A stretch of 64,000 nucleotides of DNA from Cycas panzhihuaensis. Taxonomy: Eukaryota > Cycadophyta. Made by a program: the position numbers and the translations under genes. Numbering within the stretch: position 1 is the first letter of the stretch; each line of letters begins with the position of its first letter. Positions 1-11,352 of this stretch are shown piece by piece. The notes under the pieces were generated by a model. It saw only the letters and a list, made by a program, of their open reading frames with translations, was not told the origin of the DNA and did no database searches. The stretch spans positions 227,361,741-227,425,740 of the forward strand of contig CM041465.1 of assembly GCA_023213395.1 (NCBI GenBank). Direction: 5' to 3'.

Positions 1-1586
1 TTCTCTACTAAGTTATAATGATTACTTTCCCTCGTTCATGGAATAGACACATATATTTCTCCCACGTAGTCGCCTCTCTCCCTATGACCCTCAATGCCCA
101 CTACCTTGGGCACTTTGTGACATGCTAACCCCATCATCTATACCCCCTCCATGGCCTCTCCTTCCACATGTCTATAATTCTTAATACTCTAGTAGAATAG
201 CCATCTACCCCTTCTTTACAATAACCTTTTCATCATAGCTTTATCCTCCTCCTCTAATAATGTGATCATGGCCTCCTAACTAGCTATTTAGGCCTCTAGC
301 ACTCTCACTCTTACCTCTAAGGCCTAGTATATATTTTGAGGCTTGTATGTTAATGATAGGTAAGCCCTCACTGCTCTATGTCACCACACCTCTTCCTCGC
401 CCTATAGTAGTGGTTGGTTAGAGCTATTGTTAAATGAGAGAATGGTGTCCAAACTCTCTTGTATAAATGTTAGGTTAATCGCACCCCCTCCTACATAAAC
501 CCAATATCTATAAGTCCCAAATTAATCAATGGTAATTGAATTAAACACTAAGTAAATTAGATAATAGGGTAAAATGTTTTGTGTATATTTACCTATTACA
601 TCACCTCTAACTAACTCAGTTGGCAGTACAACCTTATCACCTCCCCCCAAGCCCTCTCTTTAGTCACTCTGTTGTACCTCTTGGCTTCCCTATCATTAAT
701 ATCATCATTTGATGCCCAAGTTATCTTAGCATATGGAACCCAAATAGACTCAACAAGAGTCATGGTATCTAAGATAGGCACCCCCACTATTCTTACCCTA
801 CTCTCTTTAAGATTCCTCTTATATGACCTTATCTACAATTAGTTCATAACTAGCTTGTCCATCCCTAACTCCCTAATCATGATATGAGGTCATATTCTAA
901 TAAAATGTGTTAAAATCCATGCCAATAGAATTAAGTAGTAAGAGAACCCTCCTCTCCCTTATTATCTAATACCCGTCAACTACTCTTGTATGTATTTAAC
1001 CACTTACAAGGCCTAATCAAATCTTATACCCTATTGACAACATTAGATGATCCAAATCTAGCCACCTAAAACCCCCACATAGTTCTACCAATTGGATATC
1101 CTAAAGAGAATAACGATAACAATCACATATTTTGGTAATAAGACCACTCATGTGTCCATCTCATTATCTACCTCATGATCTAACAAGCTAGTTAGATATG
1201 TTCTTGCTTGGCACCATGACTTGTCAACTAGTATAAAGGCCACTTTTACCCTCCTCCTATAGCATGAAACCCTAGTATATTCCTCACATTTTCTTGGGAA
1301 ATTTAGAAGTCTCCAAGGCCTCTAAATATAAACATATTAGCCCCTAGTACCTAGTGGCTAATCAAGTTAATGAGTAATTACCTACCTATGGCTATATGAT
1401 TGATGTAACATTCTTATAATACACCACACTACTCTATCACCATTTGTTAGCCTATCCCTAACATCTCGTAGAATTTGTCTATCATTATCTCTTAACCAGA
1501 CATGAGTTAATCTTTGTGTAAGAGATAACAAAATACTATCAGTGCCTAAATATTATCCCCTAGACTTCTTTCTAATAAAAAATCCA
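1..1586 (-). pseudogene. Unidentified decayed coding-like relic
   Basis: No open frame survives. Read on the minus strand, two stretches look protein-derived. Around 230-345 a heptad-like, Leu/Glu-rich segment (ALEVRVRVLEA, then LLEEED) interrupted by stops resembles a coiled coil. Around 670-800 a stretch including VESIWVPYAKI faintly recalls the 'WxPY' block of plant mobile domain (PMD) proteins carried by some plant transposons. Strand bias (pyrimidine-rich plus strand) agrees with a minus-strand origin. Family assignment is a guess; the whole may be an old transposon. Confidence 0.22.
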
Positions 1587-1850
1587 CTAAAAAAAGGTCT
1601 ATGTTTAATCAAAAGTGTCTTTTGTCCTTATTTTTATGGTTTTTCTAGTTTTGCTATACCATACCACAAAAATATGGCAAGTAGTTCATAATTTAGAGCA
1701 TACCATAGAACTATTTTTTGGGACCATAAAATTATTTTGTGGTATAATAAGGTTTTTTTTGGTTACTGTCTTTTCTACAATATTGCACTACAAAATGTGA
1801 AAAATAAACCTAAAAATTTAAATTTCTTACTAAACAAGTTTTTCTAATGG
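1587..1850. mobile_element. MITE-like AT-rich unit, copy 1
   Basis: A roughly 260-bp segment very rich in TACCAT / ATGGTA words (ataccataccac, gcataccatag, ggaccataaaatt, tgtggtataat). Its ends carry weak inverted similarity: tgtttaatca on the left, and the right end read on the other strand gives tgtttagtaag. The same core vocabulary recurs near 9229-9480 and 58010-58200, so this looks like a non-autonomous DNA transposon family. No target-site duplication was confirmed. Confidence 0.35.
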
Positions 1851-3125
1851 TCAAAATTCACCATATGACCCTACTAAAAAAGCCTACTCATGAATTGCAA
1901 GAGACCAAGAGTAATTTGCTCTCTATTTGACAAATATAATGAATCCTACTGTTAGAAAACCCCCATATATATTGTTCTATCATATTTTACAAAAAAATAA
2001 AAAAAATAACTATTAAATCTTATCGAATAGGAACCTAATGGGTCCATCATTATGTTTACTATGCACTTTAACTTGTGACTTACTTAGTGGTTATCCAATT
2101 CTCTCATAATATTTATTTCTTCATCATGAGGTATTTCATGGTTTAGAAATGGTTTGGTAAAAATGAATTGGTTTCCCCCCTTTTTATAGTTTTTCTCGTC
2201 ACTTAATAGTCATTTGGGCTTTATTTTAGATGCCATTCCTTTTATTTGATTATATTTGTCCTAGTTTTCTCATCATTCCTATAGGATTTATCCCATGATC
2301 ACCTTTATCTAGCATTTTAATGTTCTCTTCTCTACCTTTCTTGAGTTTATTCATTCACATTAAACCTTGTTTACCATTTTAGGACCCTATAATCTTTCCT
2401 TCATTTAACTTGGCCCCATCCCTAGTTGGTAGTTGTCTATTTCCCATATGTTTATTTTTATCACTTTCAATCCATTTTACACTAATTTCTCACTCTTTGT
2501 GTAGGATAACCACACATTTAAGGTGATATCTATTGAACTCATTAAATCCTATTATGGTAATTTAGATTTCTTACTTCCCTCTCTTTGTTTTATTGTCTTG
2601 ACTCTTCTTACATTATAATCATGTCTATAATCACACTTATGTGTTACCAACTCAAAGTTTTCTAGTTCTACATATACTTCCCATCTCCTACGGTCAGTTG
2701 GGAGGTTATACAATTCTTGCATTCCATTAAAAGTTTATCCAAACAAATAGGGTATTCACCATATAATAAATCCATCCTTCCTAGTCATTCATCAGCATAG
2801 ACCACCACCTTGGCATCTAAGGTAATTCATGCATTAATATCATCCTTAAATATTGGCTAGTAGTTTGGCTCCTAGTTATGTAGGTTATTCAACAACTTTA
2901 GATTTTAGTTATGGCTTACCAATCCCCTCTAGTGATTGAATCCTCTCTGAAATTGTGATAGGAACTTAGGTCAAAGATAAGTTATTATAATAATGAAGTT
3001 ATTAACTAGCCTTTCTACAACATCATCCTGCCATTAGAAGTAAGTCACATGATGGCCTAGTCCCTACCTATTTCTTAGTACTTTAGATCTAGATTGATTA
3101 TTCCCTATAGATCCTTTTGATTCAA
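1851..3125. other. Gene-free AT-rich DNA
   Basis: No convincing reading frame, LTR, primer site or tandem array was seen. It may be the downstream part of the LINE-like relic at 3798-4010 (minus strand), but I recognised no endonuclease or reverse-transcriptase motif. Confidence 0.4.
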
Positions 3126-3402
3126 TATTGTTTGGTCCATTGAGGCTCTTACCCAAATCAAACCCTATTATGGTTATCATCCTAATATCAAGTATCAAGT
3201 TTCTTAGTTGATGATTATCCCTTAGACAACATTATCTTAGAATATGGGTTAGGTTCTGTAATAACCTCATCTACACCTACTATTTGGTGGTTTAAATTTG
3301 GATGGATTGTGCCTAATAGGTGTTTCAAATTTAACATTATTTATCCCATTAAAGTTAGCACCTAGATTAAACCCTATTATAGCTATCATTTTTTATCCCT
3401 TA
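3126..3402. repeat. Diverged direct duplication, ~200-bp spacing
   Basis: The stretch at about 3126-3190 and the stretch at about 3322-3400 share the order 'attGtttggtccatt...acccaaatcaaaccctattatggttatcat' in altered form (for example aaaccctattatggttatc against aaaccctattatagctatc). A third shorter relative (aaatcctattatggtaat) lies near 2545. It looks like an old tandem duplication of a coding or regulatory unit. Confidence 0.4.
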
Positions 3403-3797
3403 ACTACTTGTGAATGCCCTTGTATGCTTAAGGTCCCATTCAACCATCTTTCCCCCAACCATTTCCCATTCTCAGCTATCCATTTGACAACTCATTGATT
3501 TCTCTTTCATGAGTGGTGATTACATTTGTCAATATATCTCCCATATATTGATAGGGAAAGTTAAGGGAATCTTGGGCCTTCTATTATCACTTGGATTATT
3601 CAAGCTCCTTCTATCAAGGCCATCACAAATCTAGGATTTTTCCTTCCTTCTTCCACCAATAATCTACTCAAATATATTGTAGTTACAAGTGCTCTCCAAG
3701 ATGTAGTCTATACCCATCTCTCTCACATCATCACTGGCACAATTTCCCTCTTAGTTATTCACTAATTAATGTATCTTTATTAAATCTTTATCCCCTA

Positions 3798-4010
3798 ACT
3801 TTGTATGTCTGTGAACTTAGCTAGGTCTCTCTTAGTCAATTTGCCCACATCTAAATCCATCACATCCCCAAAGCTTAGAATACTAAAGTAAATTTCCTTG
3901 CTTGTTATATCCTTATATAATACTTGTAGTTAAAGGTGGTTGCCAATTATTAACATCATATGGCATTCCTTCCACCGAGCTTTAGTTGTGAAGGGGAAAA
4001 CTATTTTCTA
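3798..4010 (-). pseudogene. LINE ORF1-like (DUF4283-like) relic
   Basis: The minus strand reads, with stops, FPFTTKARWKECH, then SKEIYFSILSFGDV, MDLDVGKLTKRDLAKF. The order 'wk.ch...i.G..L....y..il..FGdV.dlDv..Ltk.dL..f' resembles the DUF4283 domain found at the start of plant LINE ORF1 proteins and related nucleic-acid-binding proteins. Known family role: RNA/DNA binding of the LINE ribonucleoprotein. The frame is broken by several stops and neither zinc knuckle nor reverse transcriptase is visible nearby, so the call is tentative; a retroelement gag relic is the alternative. Confidence 0.3.
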
Positions 4011-4315
4011 TATTTTTAGCCCCCATGGGAGTTAGGTATTAATATTCATTTTCATTTATTTTATGAGATATGACTTTGATTGATATGTTATCAACTTACA
4101 CTTTAAACCCATAATCCCAAGGGACTACAAATAGAAACATTATCATGTAGGGACTGAAGGCACATTTTTTGCTAGTAATACTAGAACTCTCTTATTCATG
4201 TTCTCTCTAACTAATTAACTCCCTATGTTAGTCAATTGGTTTGATTTTTTAACACTTCAAAATCTCATTTTATTTGAATTTTAGTGCTTTTTGGTATTAT
4301 ACTATAGATTTTATA

Positions 4316-4538
4316 TGTTAGAATATTAATGTACATTTGATTTATCCCACATGTAAGTGGGTCCTACTCTTCCATAATGACTTATATTATAAATACATAA
4401 TTTTATGTATCATATTGTAATAATGTTGTAATGATATTTTCTTAATATAATGGAGATACCTTAAGGGTACCGTTTGATCCTATGGAGGTGTGTTTCATTC
4501 TGTTTGTGAATATTATTTGTGCAAGTTGATTTCCAACA
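4316..4538 (+). repeat. TR-GAG element 5' LTR
   Basis: 223 bp, begins TGTTAGAATATTAATG and ends TTTCCAACA. It is matched end to end with 9006-9228. It contains a TATA box at 4385-4395 and the short palindrome ggtaccttaagggtacc in the 3' copy (ataccttaagggtacc here), near the expected R/U5 region. Confidence 0.95.
4385..4395 (+). promoter_or_regulatory. LTR TATA box (TATTATAAATA)
   Basis: The sequence TATTATAAATA lies about 70 bp into the LTR and is conserved in the 3' LTR copy. It fits the Pol II promoter position expected in the U3 region of a short copia LTR. Confidence 0.6.
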
Positions 4539-4551
4539 TGGTATCAGAGCT
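4539..4551 (+). other. Primer-binding site, initiator-Met tRNA
   Basis: TGGTATCAGAGCT abuts the 5' LTR with no spacer. It is the canonical, undecayed complement of the plant initiator-Met tRNA 3' end, used to prime minus-strand cDNA. Confidence 0.93.
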
Positions 4552-7500
4552 AAGGTGAAACGAGCTTGAGTGAACACCCAAGTTGAATGAGGTGTTGGTT
4601 CGTGAGGTATTGATTGATAAAACCCTAGATCTATAGACAGTGAAGAGGTGCTCCATATTCTCTAATTAACTCATCCCATTCATGGCTCGTTGTTGTGAAA
4701 GAAGTTGCACCATATCTGTTACTAGGCCATCTTTGAAGGTAACTCTATTGAGTTCGCTTACCTCTCTTGGTAAAACCCTTATCATGGATTTATTTTTTTA
4801 TTATACTTGCATGTACCATGCTAAGATGTGTACCTGTTATTCGTTGGCACTTAGTTTGTGTGTATATGCTATTATGGGTCTGTGGTAGAAAATTAATCGT
4901 TATACTTGTTTAGTGCCATGGGTTTGTGACTATTTTAAGTCTATGTTTACCCATTATTTGTCATGGTGCACCCTTGCATGTGGCCACAGAGATTTCACCC
5001 TTGTGCGTGAAAGATTATTAACACTTATAACTACTATAGAGATTCTACTGCATTACCCATTGTAGAGTCCTTATTATCGTGTTGTGGCTCCTCTATATGA
5101 TCTAAATTCACGGTACTCTATCTCCTTCAGTTGAAACTTCAATAATCCTTTCTATAAAAATTTGTGGCTACCACCCTATCATATTTATGCTTTCTGTTTA
5201 TTCCTATCTAACATGATTTGGCCCTTGCTCCATGTAGTCGCCTTGACAAAACTTTGACGAGTAAGCACTTGCATCCTATCTACATGGTTTGTCAATGCCC
5301 ATGTAAATCAATTTTCCTCCAATCTTCATCCTTATTTGACTGGGAGGGTTTAGAAAAATCTGCGGCCTATCTCTATCCTTATCCGTAGAATTGTATGCAT
5401 CCATTTTCCATCTATCCATACACATATACTCAGGCACTCCAAATCTACTAGCACTCCAATTATCAAACACATCCCTTTGATTTTAGTCATATAAATTAGA
5501 GAGAATAAATCTCTTACTAGATGCCTAGTTATCAGCCTCATTTGCTCTAAACAATCAATCATACTCGCTAGCCCTAAAAATTTTTCTATCATTACCAAAA
5601 CCACTGGAGGGCCTCCAGTTTGGACCCCATTGCCCGTCGCCATTTTATGTATTACAAACCCTTCATTCAATTAATCCTTTACATCAGAATTCATCCATAC
5701 CACCAGGTGGACCCTTATTTCTCCAGGGAATATCTTGCCACAAGGTAACCGATTGTTGGGCCCTAACATAGACATACCAATTGTTGGCTCTGCACCTCAA
5801 GTGGCTGGGTGTAATTGGAAGAGGAGGCAGCCAAGAATTTCATGGAAGACATGTCTACACAACAATTCTCTGATTCCGAAGATATATTTTGATCGCCTGT
5901 CTCTGCTTGGTAGTCATGGTAATTTGTAGTCAATAGTCTGATAATGTTCACATGGTGTGATATTACGTTGTCTGTAGCCGATATTCTTCAGATGTTCGGT
6001 CTTATATATTGAAATAAACAACTTTTTCCCTTGTTGAGTACATCCTCACTTTGCGTGAATTTGGTAGCCACATTCAGAAGCTATCTCTTGGTGTTCTATG
6101 TCTCTAGACACATCTATGTTGGAAGTAAAAACTGTAGGACAATTGGAGGCAAAGGTAGTAGGAAATTATATAACTCGTAACACTCCAAGAGTTTTAGAAT
6201 TTATTGGAAGGATTGAAGGGGCAACTAGTTCTACATCTAAGCAGAATGAAAATCATTTGATGTAATTAGAGTTGTTGATATATATTCCAGCCACCAGTTT
6301 TTAAAGACAGCCACCTTTTGATTAAAGTCACCCATTAATCATTGTGTTGTTTCATATTTGTGTCACCTACCATTATTTTGCCTGGATACATCAATATTTG
6401 TGCCCTATTAATGTCACCTACTGTTCAATCTACTTTTTGCACTCTACCATATGAATACACAGTTGCAGTGAATGCTTGCAATCGCCTATCCATAATCTCT
6501 TCCTTGATATATATTTTGACATATATTGAATGCCGTTTGATGAGCTATAATGTTGCTTTTGTAAGTCTCCCTTTATATTATCTTATTATTTGATATGAAG
6601 CTACCCAATGTTGTTTGATTGATTATTTATTCATTATTAATCGATTTAGGGTTTTGGATTTAAGACACCTTTTATCATTGTCATCAATAAAGTACTTTGA
6701 AGTCATTTTGAGAGATGCATTGATATATGATAAATATATAAGTGAATTATTTTGAAAAAGTGGCATAAATATATTGTGAGACTTTGTTTTGATATAATGA
6801 GAAATTGAGGTGAAGAGAGTGTATTGTGTTGTGGTAATGTTAATAATGGTGATCTGAAGGTGTACTTTGATGATATAAGGTATGTTTGAGAAGCAATATT
6901 TGAGAGCTATTAGGGTTACATCTCAAGTTTAGGCATTTGTTGAACATGTTTAAGGGCAAGATTTGACATATTTTGATGGTGTATTCTTTAATCAATTTGA
7001 TGGACAAAATTGATGGCATAACAAGGGCAAGAGAAGAGTAATAAGAGGGCATTGTGATCAAGGTAATGATTGATTAGTAAGCAAGCTATTATTACAAGGA
7101 AGCAATCTTTGGCATTGAGTTAATGGCGACATGAGTGAGTGGTTTTTTGAAGTAAGTTCTTGGTCGATGTGTTGACATGATGACATGAGATGAAGTTTGA
7201 GGTTTTTCATTGTTCATTTGTATGTGATTATATAAGAATACTTTGATGATATAAGGTATTGGTGAGGTGACTGTTGAGGCTTTCTTGTATGTATTTCACA
7301 TGGGAGAGAACCTTGGTAATGTGAGACAACATTAACTCATATTTCGCACTCTATTGACTTGAGACTTGTTGTGGATATATGATGAAGTGAGTATGGTCCT
7401 TATAAGAGGCATGCATAAGATGATTTAATAGTGAGAAGAGACGTCTATTGTTTCTGTTGTATGTGTTTGCATGGGAAAATTGATGAAGTGATGACTTGGT

Positions 7501-7936
7501 AATTATGAACCTTGTAACATGTGAGGTTACATGACAAGATTGGACACTTTGTTGAGTGAGTTAAGGAAGAAATTAGGCATGTTTCATGATGTGAACAAGT
7601 AAAGAAGGATGATTTTTATTGAAGTTACCTGACTTACAAGGAAGCCAACTTGGTTGAGTTGAATATGAGTGTGGTTATTCATTAATGGTGGTATGAGTCA
7701 TGTTTAGAGTATGTGTATCTTGATCATTGTGAGATTTATGAAGCATTTATTTGGTGAAGTAAGCATTTCGGATATTCTTTATATATGACAGTTTGGCAAT
7801 GGATAAGGCAATGATGTGATGATAAAGTCAATTATGAGAGATATGGGACATGAGGAAATTTGTTGAGAGTGGTCAATAGGTAAGCTACCAATGATAAGCG
7901 AGTTTATTGATTAAAAGGGGGATGTGGCATGTGGAA
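4552..7936 (+). other. TR-GAG internal region without recognisable genes
   Basis: About 3.4 kb between primer site and gag. Short open frames occur on both strands (for example 5350-5670 on minus) but none resembles a known domain. Base composition changes along it: pyrimidine-rich to about 6300, then G/A/T-rich. The latter part has loosely repeated phrases: gatgatataaggtat near 6871 and 7246; ttacaaggaagc near 7090 and 7633, each followed by a ttgagtt...atgagtg context. This suggests old internal duplications or captured sequence. Confidence 0.5.
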
Positions 7937-8844
7937 ATGGCATTTACAATCATGGAGAATAATGATGTGGTTATATATGCTCTTGAAACAAATGAATATT
8001 ACTTAAGGGATTCGTTTCTTCCAGTACCTAAGTGCAATGGTGAAGACTACTACTTTTGGACAATTAAAATGAGATGTCTATTCATAGCTAGAGGTTTGTG
8101 GAAGATTGTTACTGATGAATATGATATCCCTAAGGATGAAGAAGAAAAGAAAATGCTTGAGAATAAAGATAGAAAAACATTCATTATGATTCGTATTGCA
8201 TTTAATGAGGTTGATCTTCCTTCCAAATTCCATTTTGTCATTCCTATGATTCTACATGTAAGTAATACTAAAGAAGCTTGGGATTTTCTAAAGGAAGTAT
8301 TTGAACAAACTCTTGAAGAGACACAGCGAATGATTGAAAAAATAATTAAGGCTAGTTATGGTACAGGTACAACGAATAAAAAAGTATCATCAACACTAAT
8401 GAAACAGCACATCAAGATGAAAAATGTCTTAGCACTAATGAAACTTCTACTATTGAATGTATTAATGAGATTACAGATGAAGACATTGAAAGTGATGAAT
8501 TGATTTCAAGAGAAATTGAATCTAATGATCCTATAAAGGATGAGTCTTATATTAATGATGTTCCTTCTTTGAGCATTAATTCAAGTTCAAAGAGTATGCA
8601 ACTTGATCAAGACTCCACTCCTAAGATTGAAGAATTCGCTGTTGTACATGGTGATCAAAAGTTTATACAAGATAATGATGATAGGAAAGTTGTGATTGAA
8701 GATGATTACTTACGGGATCTTCATCAAACTAGACCAGCCGCAATAAAGAAACAATATTTATACTTACTAGAGCAGCTACATCAACGTTGTCACTACAAAA
8801 TTGAAGATGGAAATCAAGCTAAAGATATCATCCTACAAAGGTAG
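7937..8844 (+). CDS. Copia-type Gag (UBN2/DUF4219), frameshifted
   Basis: Capsid-type protein expected to package element RNA into virus-like particles. The frame from the ATG at 7937 (MAFTIMENND) gives about 190 residues; an in-frame ATG at 7907 is possible, but 7937 fits the usual short N-terminus. Family blocks are visible: VPKCNGEDYYFWTIKMR (the DUF4219-like 'F.G.NY..W...M' block), ARGLWKIV, and NTKEAWDFLKEVFEQT (UBN2 'aKeaWd.L...fe'). The main frame ends at 8503, but a +1-shifted frame from about 8390 continues smoothly to 8844 as an acidic Ser/Asp/Glu-rich tail (ITDEDIESDEL, IKDESYIND), so one frameshift near 8360-8400 is inferred. No zinc knuckle (CCHC) was found and no pol follows. 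Unusually few stops compared with the other elements in the window. Confidence 0.75.
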
Positions 8845-8985
8845 TAGTACATTGAAGATACAAATCAAGATGAAGACATCATTCTACAGCAAAGACATCA
8901 CTATAAGTTTGAAGACAAGGATCAAGTTGAAGACATCATTTTCAAGACATTTTCAAGGACAAAGTGTTGTAAATACAAAGGACCT
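8785..8985 (+). repeat. Short degenerate tandem repeat after gag
   Basis: Three or more imperfect units of the type 'aTTGAAGAtggAAATCAAGctaAAGAtATCATcctaca' occur (starts near 8798, 8852 and 8907). Shared words are ttgaagac, aatcaag and gaagacatcatt. They code for repeated Glu/Asp/Gln-rich peptides if translated. The array lies just upstream of the polypurine tract and could be cis-acting or a C-terminal peptide repeat. Confidence 0.6.
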
Positions 8986-9005
8986 AAATGTACATTAAGG
9001 GTGAG

Positions 9006-9228
9006 TGTTAGAATATTAATGTACATTTGATTTCTCCCACATGCAAGTGGGTCCTACTCTTCCATAATGACTTATATTATAAATACACAATTTTGTATAT
9101 CATATTATAACAATGTTGTAATGATATTTTCTTAATACAATGGAGGTACCTTAAGGGTACCGTTTAATCTTGTGGAGGTGTGTTTCATTCTGTTTGTGAA
9201 TATTATTTATGCAAGTTGATTTCCAACA
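9006..9228 (+). repeat. TR-GAG element 3' LTR with polypurine tract
   Basis: 223 bp, same length as the 5' copy. A hand alignment finds 13 substitutions (12 transitions, one A/C transversion) and no indels. A weak polypurine tract (aagggtgag) lies immediately upstream at 8997-9005. The target duplication TTATA follows at 9229-9233. Confidence 0.95.
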
Positions 9229-10778
9229 TTATATTGACAGCATAAAAATGGTAGTTTTTAATACCATTATGCAATATTTTTTATGGTACTACAAAATTAT
9301 TTTATGGTACCATAAATCAATTTTTGTGATATCAAAGATTTTATGTGGTATCTGCTATAATTTTATAGTATTAGAGTCTATTTTATGGTATTGACTATGT
9401 GTTTTTTCTATTTAGGAAAAATCATAATTTTCTCAGTGTTTGTTGTATATTTTGGGTTTCTTCTTAAATCAAACATGACCAAGAATATGATAGGCTAAAA
9501 ATGCTATGTATTTTCATAGAAAATTAGGTTCTATAATAACCTATTTAATTCTAAATTCTCATTGGGTTTGGATCACTTTTTTTTTCACTTCATCCTTTGC
9601 TACTTCATCTTTTGATACTCTAGTTCTTGCTGATTAATAGCTTTAAAAGAGTTCTTCATTTTCATTCCTTAGTACTTGTTGGTAGAGAAGATTTAACTAC
9701 ATAGTTATTAGAGATATTTAAGATTGTATTATTTTGATGATTTCACATTTGAATTTGTCACCTTTATGAGATTCTCTTGGTGATTTTACTTCTTGAAGGT
9801 TATATTCCTTAATGGGTTTCTATCAAATCCACTCCAATAGCATATTGATCCTTAGATTAGTGAGTTTTACATTGTTTCTTAGTGACATCATTATTGTATC
9901 ACTTTTGTTTCCATTCCTTTTATTTCACTAGTAGTTCCTCTATTAAAATATTCTTTTTCTATATTTGTTTGTGAGATTTGAAGTGTTCATATGTTGATCT
10001 CTCCTCATCATGGATCAACATATCTCATTTCTTATTCAATGTTAAATTAGAGATGTCTCTTTATTTTCTTTCTCTTTCATTCACTATGTTCATTCTATCG
10101 TTTCTTCTTCTCATTTTGTGGTTAGTTTCCTTCATTTGTCTCATCACTATTTAAGTGATTTTCATATTTAACAATATGCTTTTTGCTTGTTAATCTGCTA
10201 GTTTCCTTCTTCAAGTTACTCTGGGTTTTGCTTATTATTTTGGTTATATTTAATTATTTTTATTTGAAATTCATAATTTCCTCTTTTCTTGGTTGCATTT
10301 AGGCTTAGAATCAAGGGATTTCACCTTGATTTTACTATTATTTGGGACTAATCTCCTTATTGCATCTTCCACCTATTTGATTTATAAGTGCATTACTGCA
10401 CCTCCCTAGTCATCTTCTAGCATTACAAAGAGATTCCTTGGCCTTTCAAGAATGGATCTAAGGTGTTTTCCCCTCTTATTAGGTAAGTTCTATGCAAGTT
10501 TATTTTTTTGTATCTTTCAAATATTTCTTGCTCTTAAGTTTTATTATTATTTATAGTTGCCTCTCATTCAAGTGATTTGTCTAATTTATTTTGAGTATTA
10601 ACATAAGGTTTACTTCTTCTCTTTTCTTTTTTTCTAATTTATTTTATTTTATTGCTTCATCTAGTAAAGGGATTCACCTAACATCCTTTCGTACAACTTT
10701 TTCATATTCATGGTATGCCACATACATGTTATCTTAAAGTGCTTTTTTACCTAAAAGATGCCCTAAAAAGCATAAAGT

Positions 10779-10811
10779 AAAAAAAAAAAAAAAAAAACAA
10801 CAACAACAATA
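10779..10811 (+). repeat. A19 followed by CAA repeats
   Basis: An uninterrupted run of 19 A then caacaacaacaata. It could be the tail of a non-LTR or SINE retrotransposition, but no SINE promoter boxes or target duplication were recognised, so it is recorded only as a simple repeat. Confidence 0.5.
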
Positions 10812-11198
10812 AATGAAGGACAACCCTCTTTATTTCTTACCTCCTTCTTTTGTCCTTATGAAATTTACTAGGTAGGTCAAGTGTAAGTGTACTTGAGACT
10901 CAATAGTTCTTGTTTAGATTTTATTTATAGCATAAGTTGCATGTTTTCTTATTTAAGATCGTTTTCTTCCTTTTCCTTCACACTTACTTAGCATGTTTAG
11001 ATAGGTTATTTGTTGCCCTTATTTAATAAAGTACATGTTAGTTACATAACTAGGCTTTATACTTTGTATTTACTCCTCCCAGGTATAGTTCCCACTAAGT
11101 TAGAGGAGGGACTAGATTAGTTGAACTTGATCCATTGGTGGCTAGTCTTGCACTTGAGATAAAGTAAATACTTTTCATCATGTTTCGAGCAAGCCAAT

Positions 11199-11352
11199 GA
11201 TGGGCAACTATCCTAACTATGTGCTCATGCATATGGTTTAGATAATTAAGTGAGCACTATTAGGGATGAGAAACTATCCTTGCTACAAGTTTACAGGTGA
11301 TGTTTGGATAGTTGAGTGAGCCCTATTAGTCTTTTTGAGAGATAAACTATCT
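11199..11352 (+). repeat. ~66-bp tandem duplication with partial third unit
   Basis: The units at 11199-11264 and 11265-11330 both run 'gatgRgMaactatcctNNctaNNNgtttaNagRtaRttNagtgagcNctattag'; a third begins near 11338 (gagataaactatctcat). Spacing is 66 bp. No coding sense is evident. Confidence 0.6.

Larger units (their letters stand above)
4316..9228 (+). mobile_element. Complete non-autonomous Ty1/copia element with gag only (TR-GAG type)
   Basis: 4913 bp bounded by two 223-bp LTRs (TGTTAG...AACA) and a perfect 5-bp target duplication TTATA (4311-4315 and 9229-9233). An initiator-Met primer site follows the 5' LTR directly. The only recognisable protein is a copia-type gag near the 3' end; no protease, integrase, reverse transcriptase or RNase H was found in 4.4 kb of interior. 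This matches the described class of terminal-repeat retrotransposons with GAG domain (TR-GAG), which must borrow polymerase from autonomous copia relatives. It is among the youngest insertions here: 13 differences between LTRs, 12 of them transitions. It interrupts a MITE-like unit. Confidence 0.9.
4238..9480. mobile_element. MITE-like unit, copy 2, split by the TR-GAG element
   Basis: The halves are 4238-4315 and 9229-9480. Removing the copia insertion rejoins a ~325-bp AT-rich unit full of ATGGTA/TACCAT words, including the perfect 16-bp palindrome TTTATGGTACCATAAA at 9301-9316. Left end ggtttgattt and right end aaatcaaacatgacc are inverted relatives (TTTGATTT on both), suggesting terminal inverted repeats. 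The core resembles copy 1 at 1587-1850. No target duplication was verified. Confidence 0.4.

Noticed and set aside
5350-5670. 106-codon minus-strand open frame inside the TR-GAG interior
   Set aside because: No recognisable motif and opposite to the element's gag; cannot be supported as a gene.
7915-7925. Polypurine-like aaaagggggatg just upstream of gag
   Set aside because: No LTR start follows and the true 3' LTR is at 9006; most likely coincidental.
10779-10811. SINE or LINE poly-A tail
   Set aside because: No target duplication or Pol III boxes found around it.
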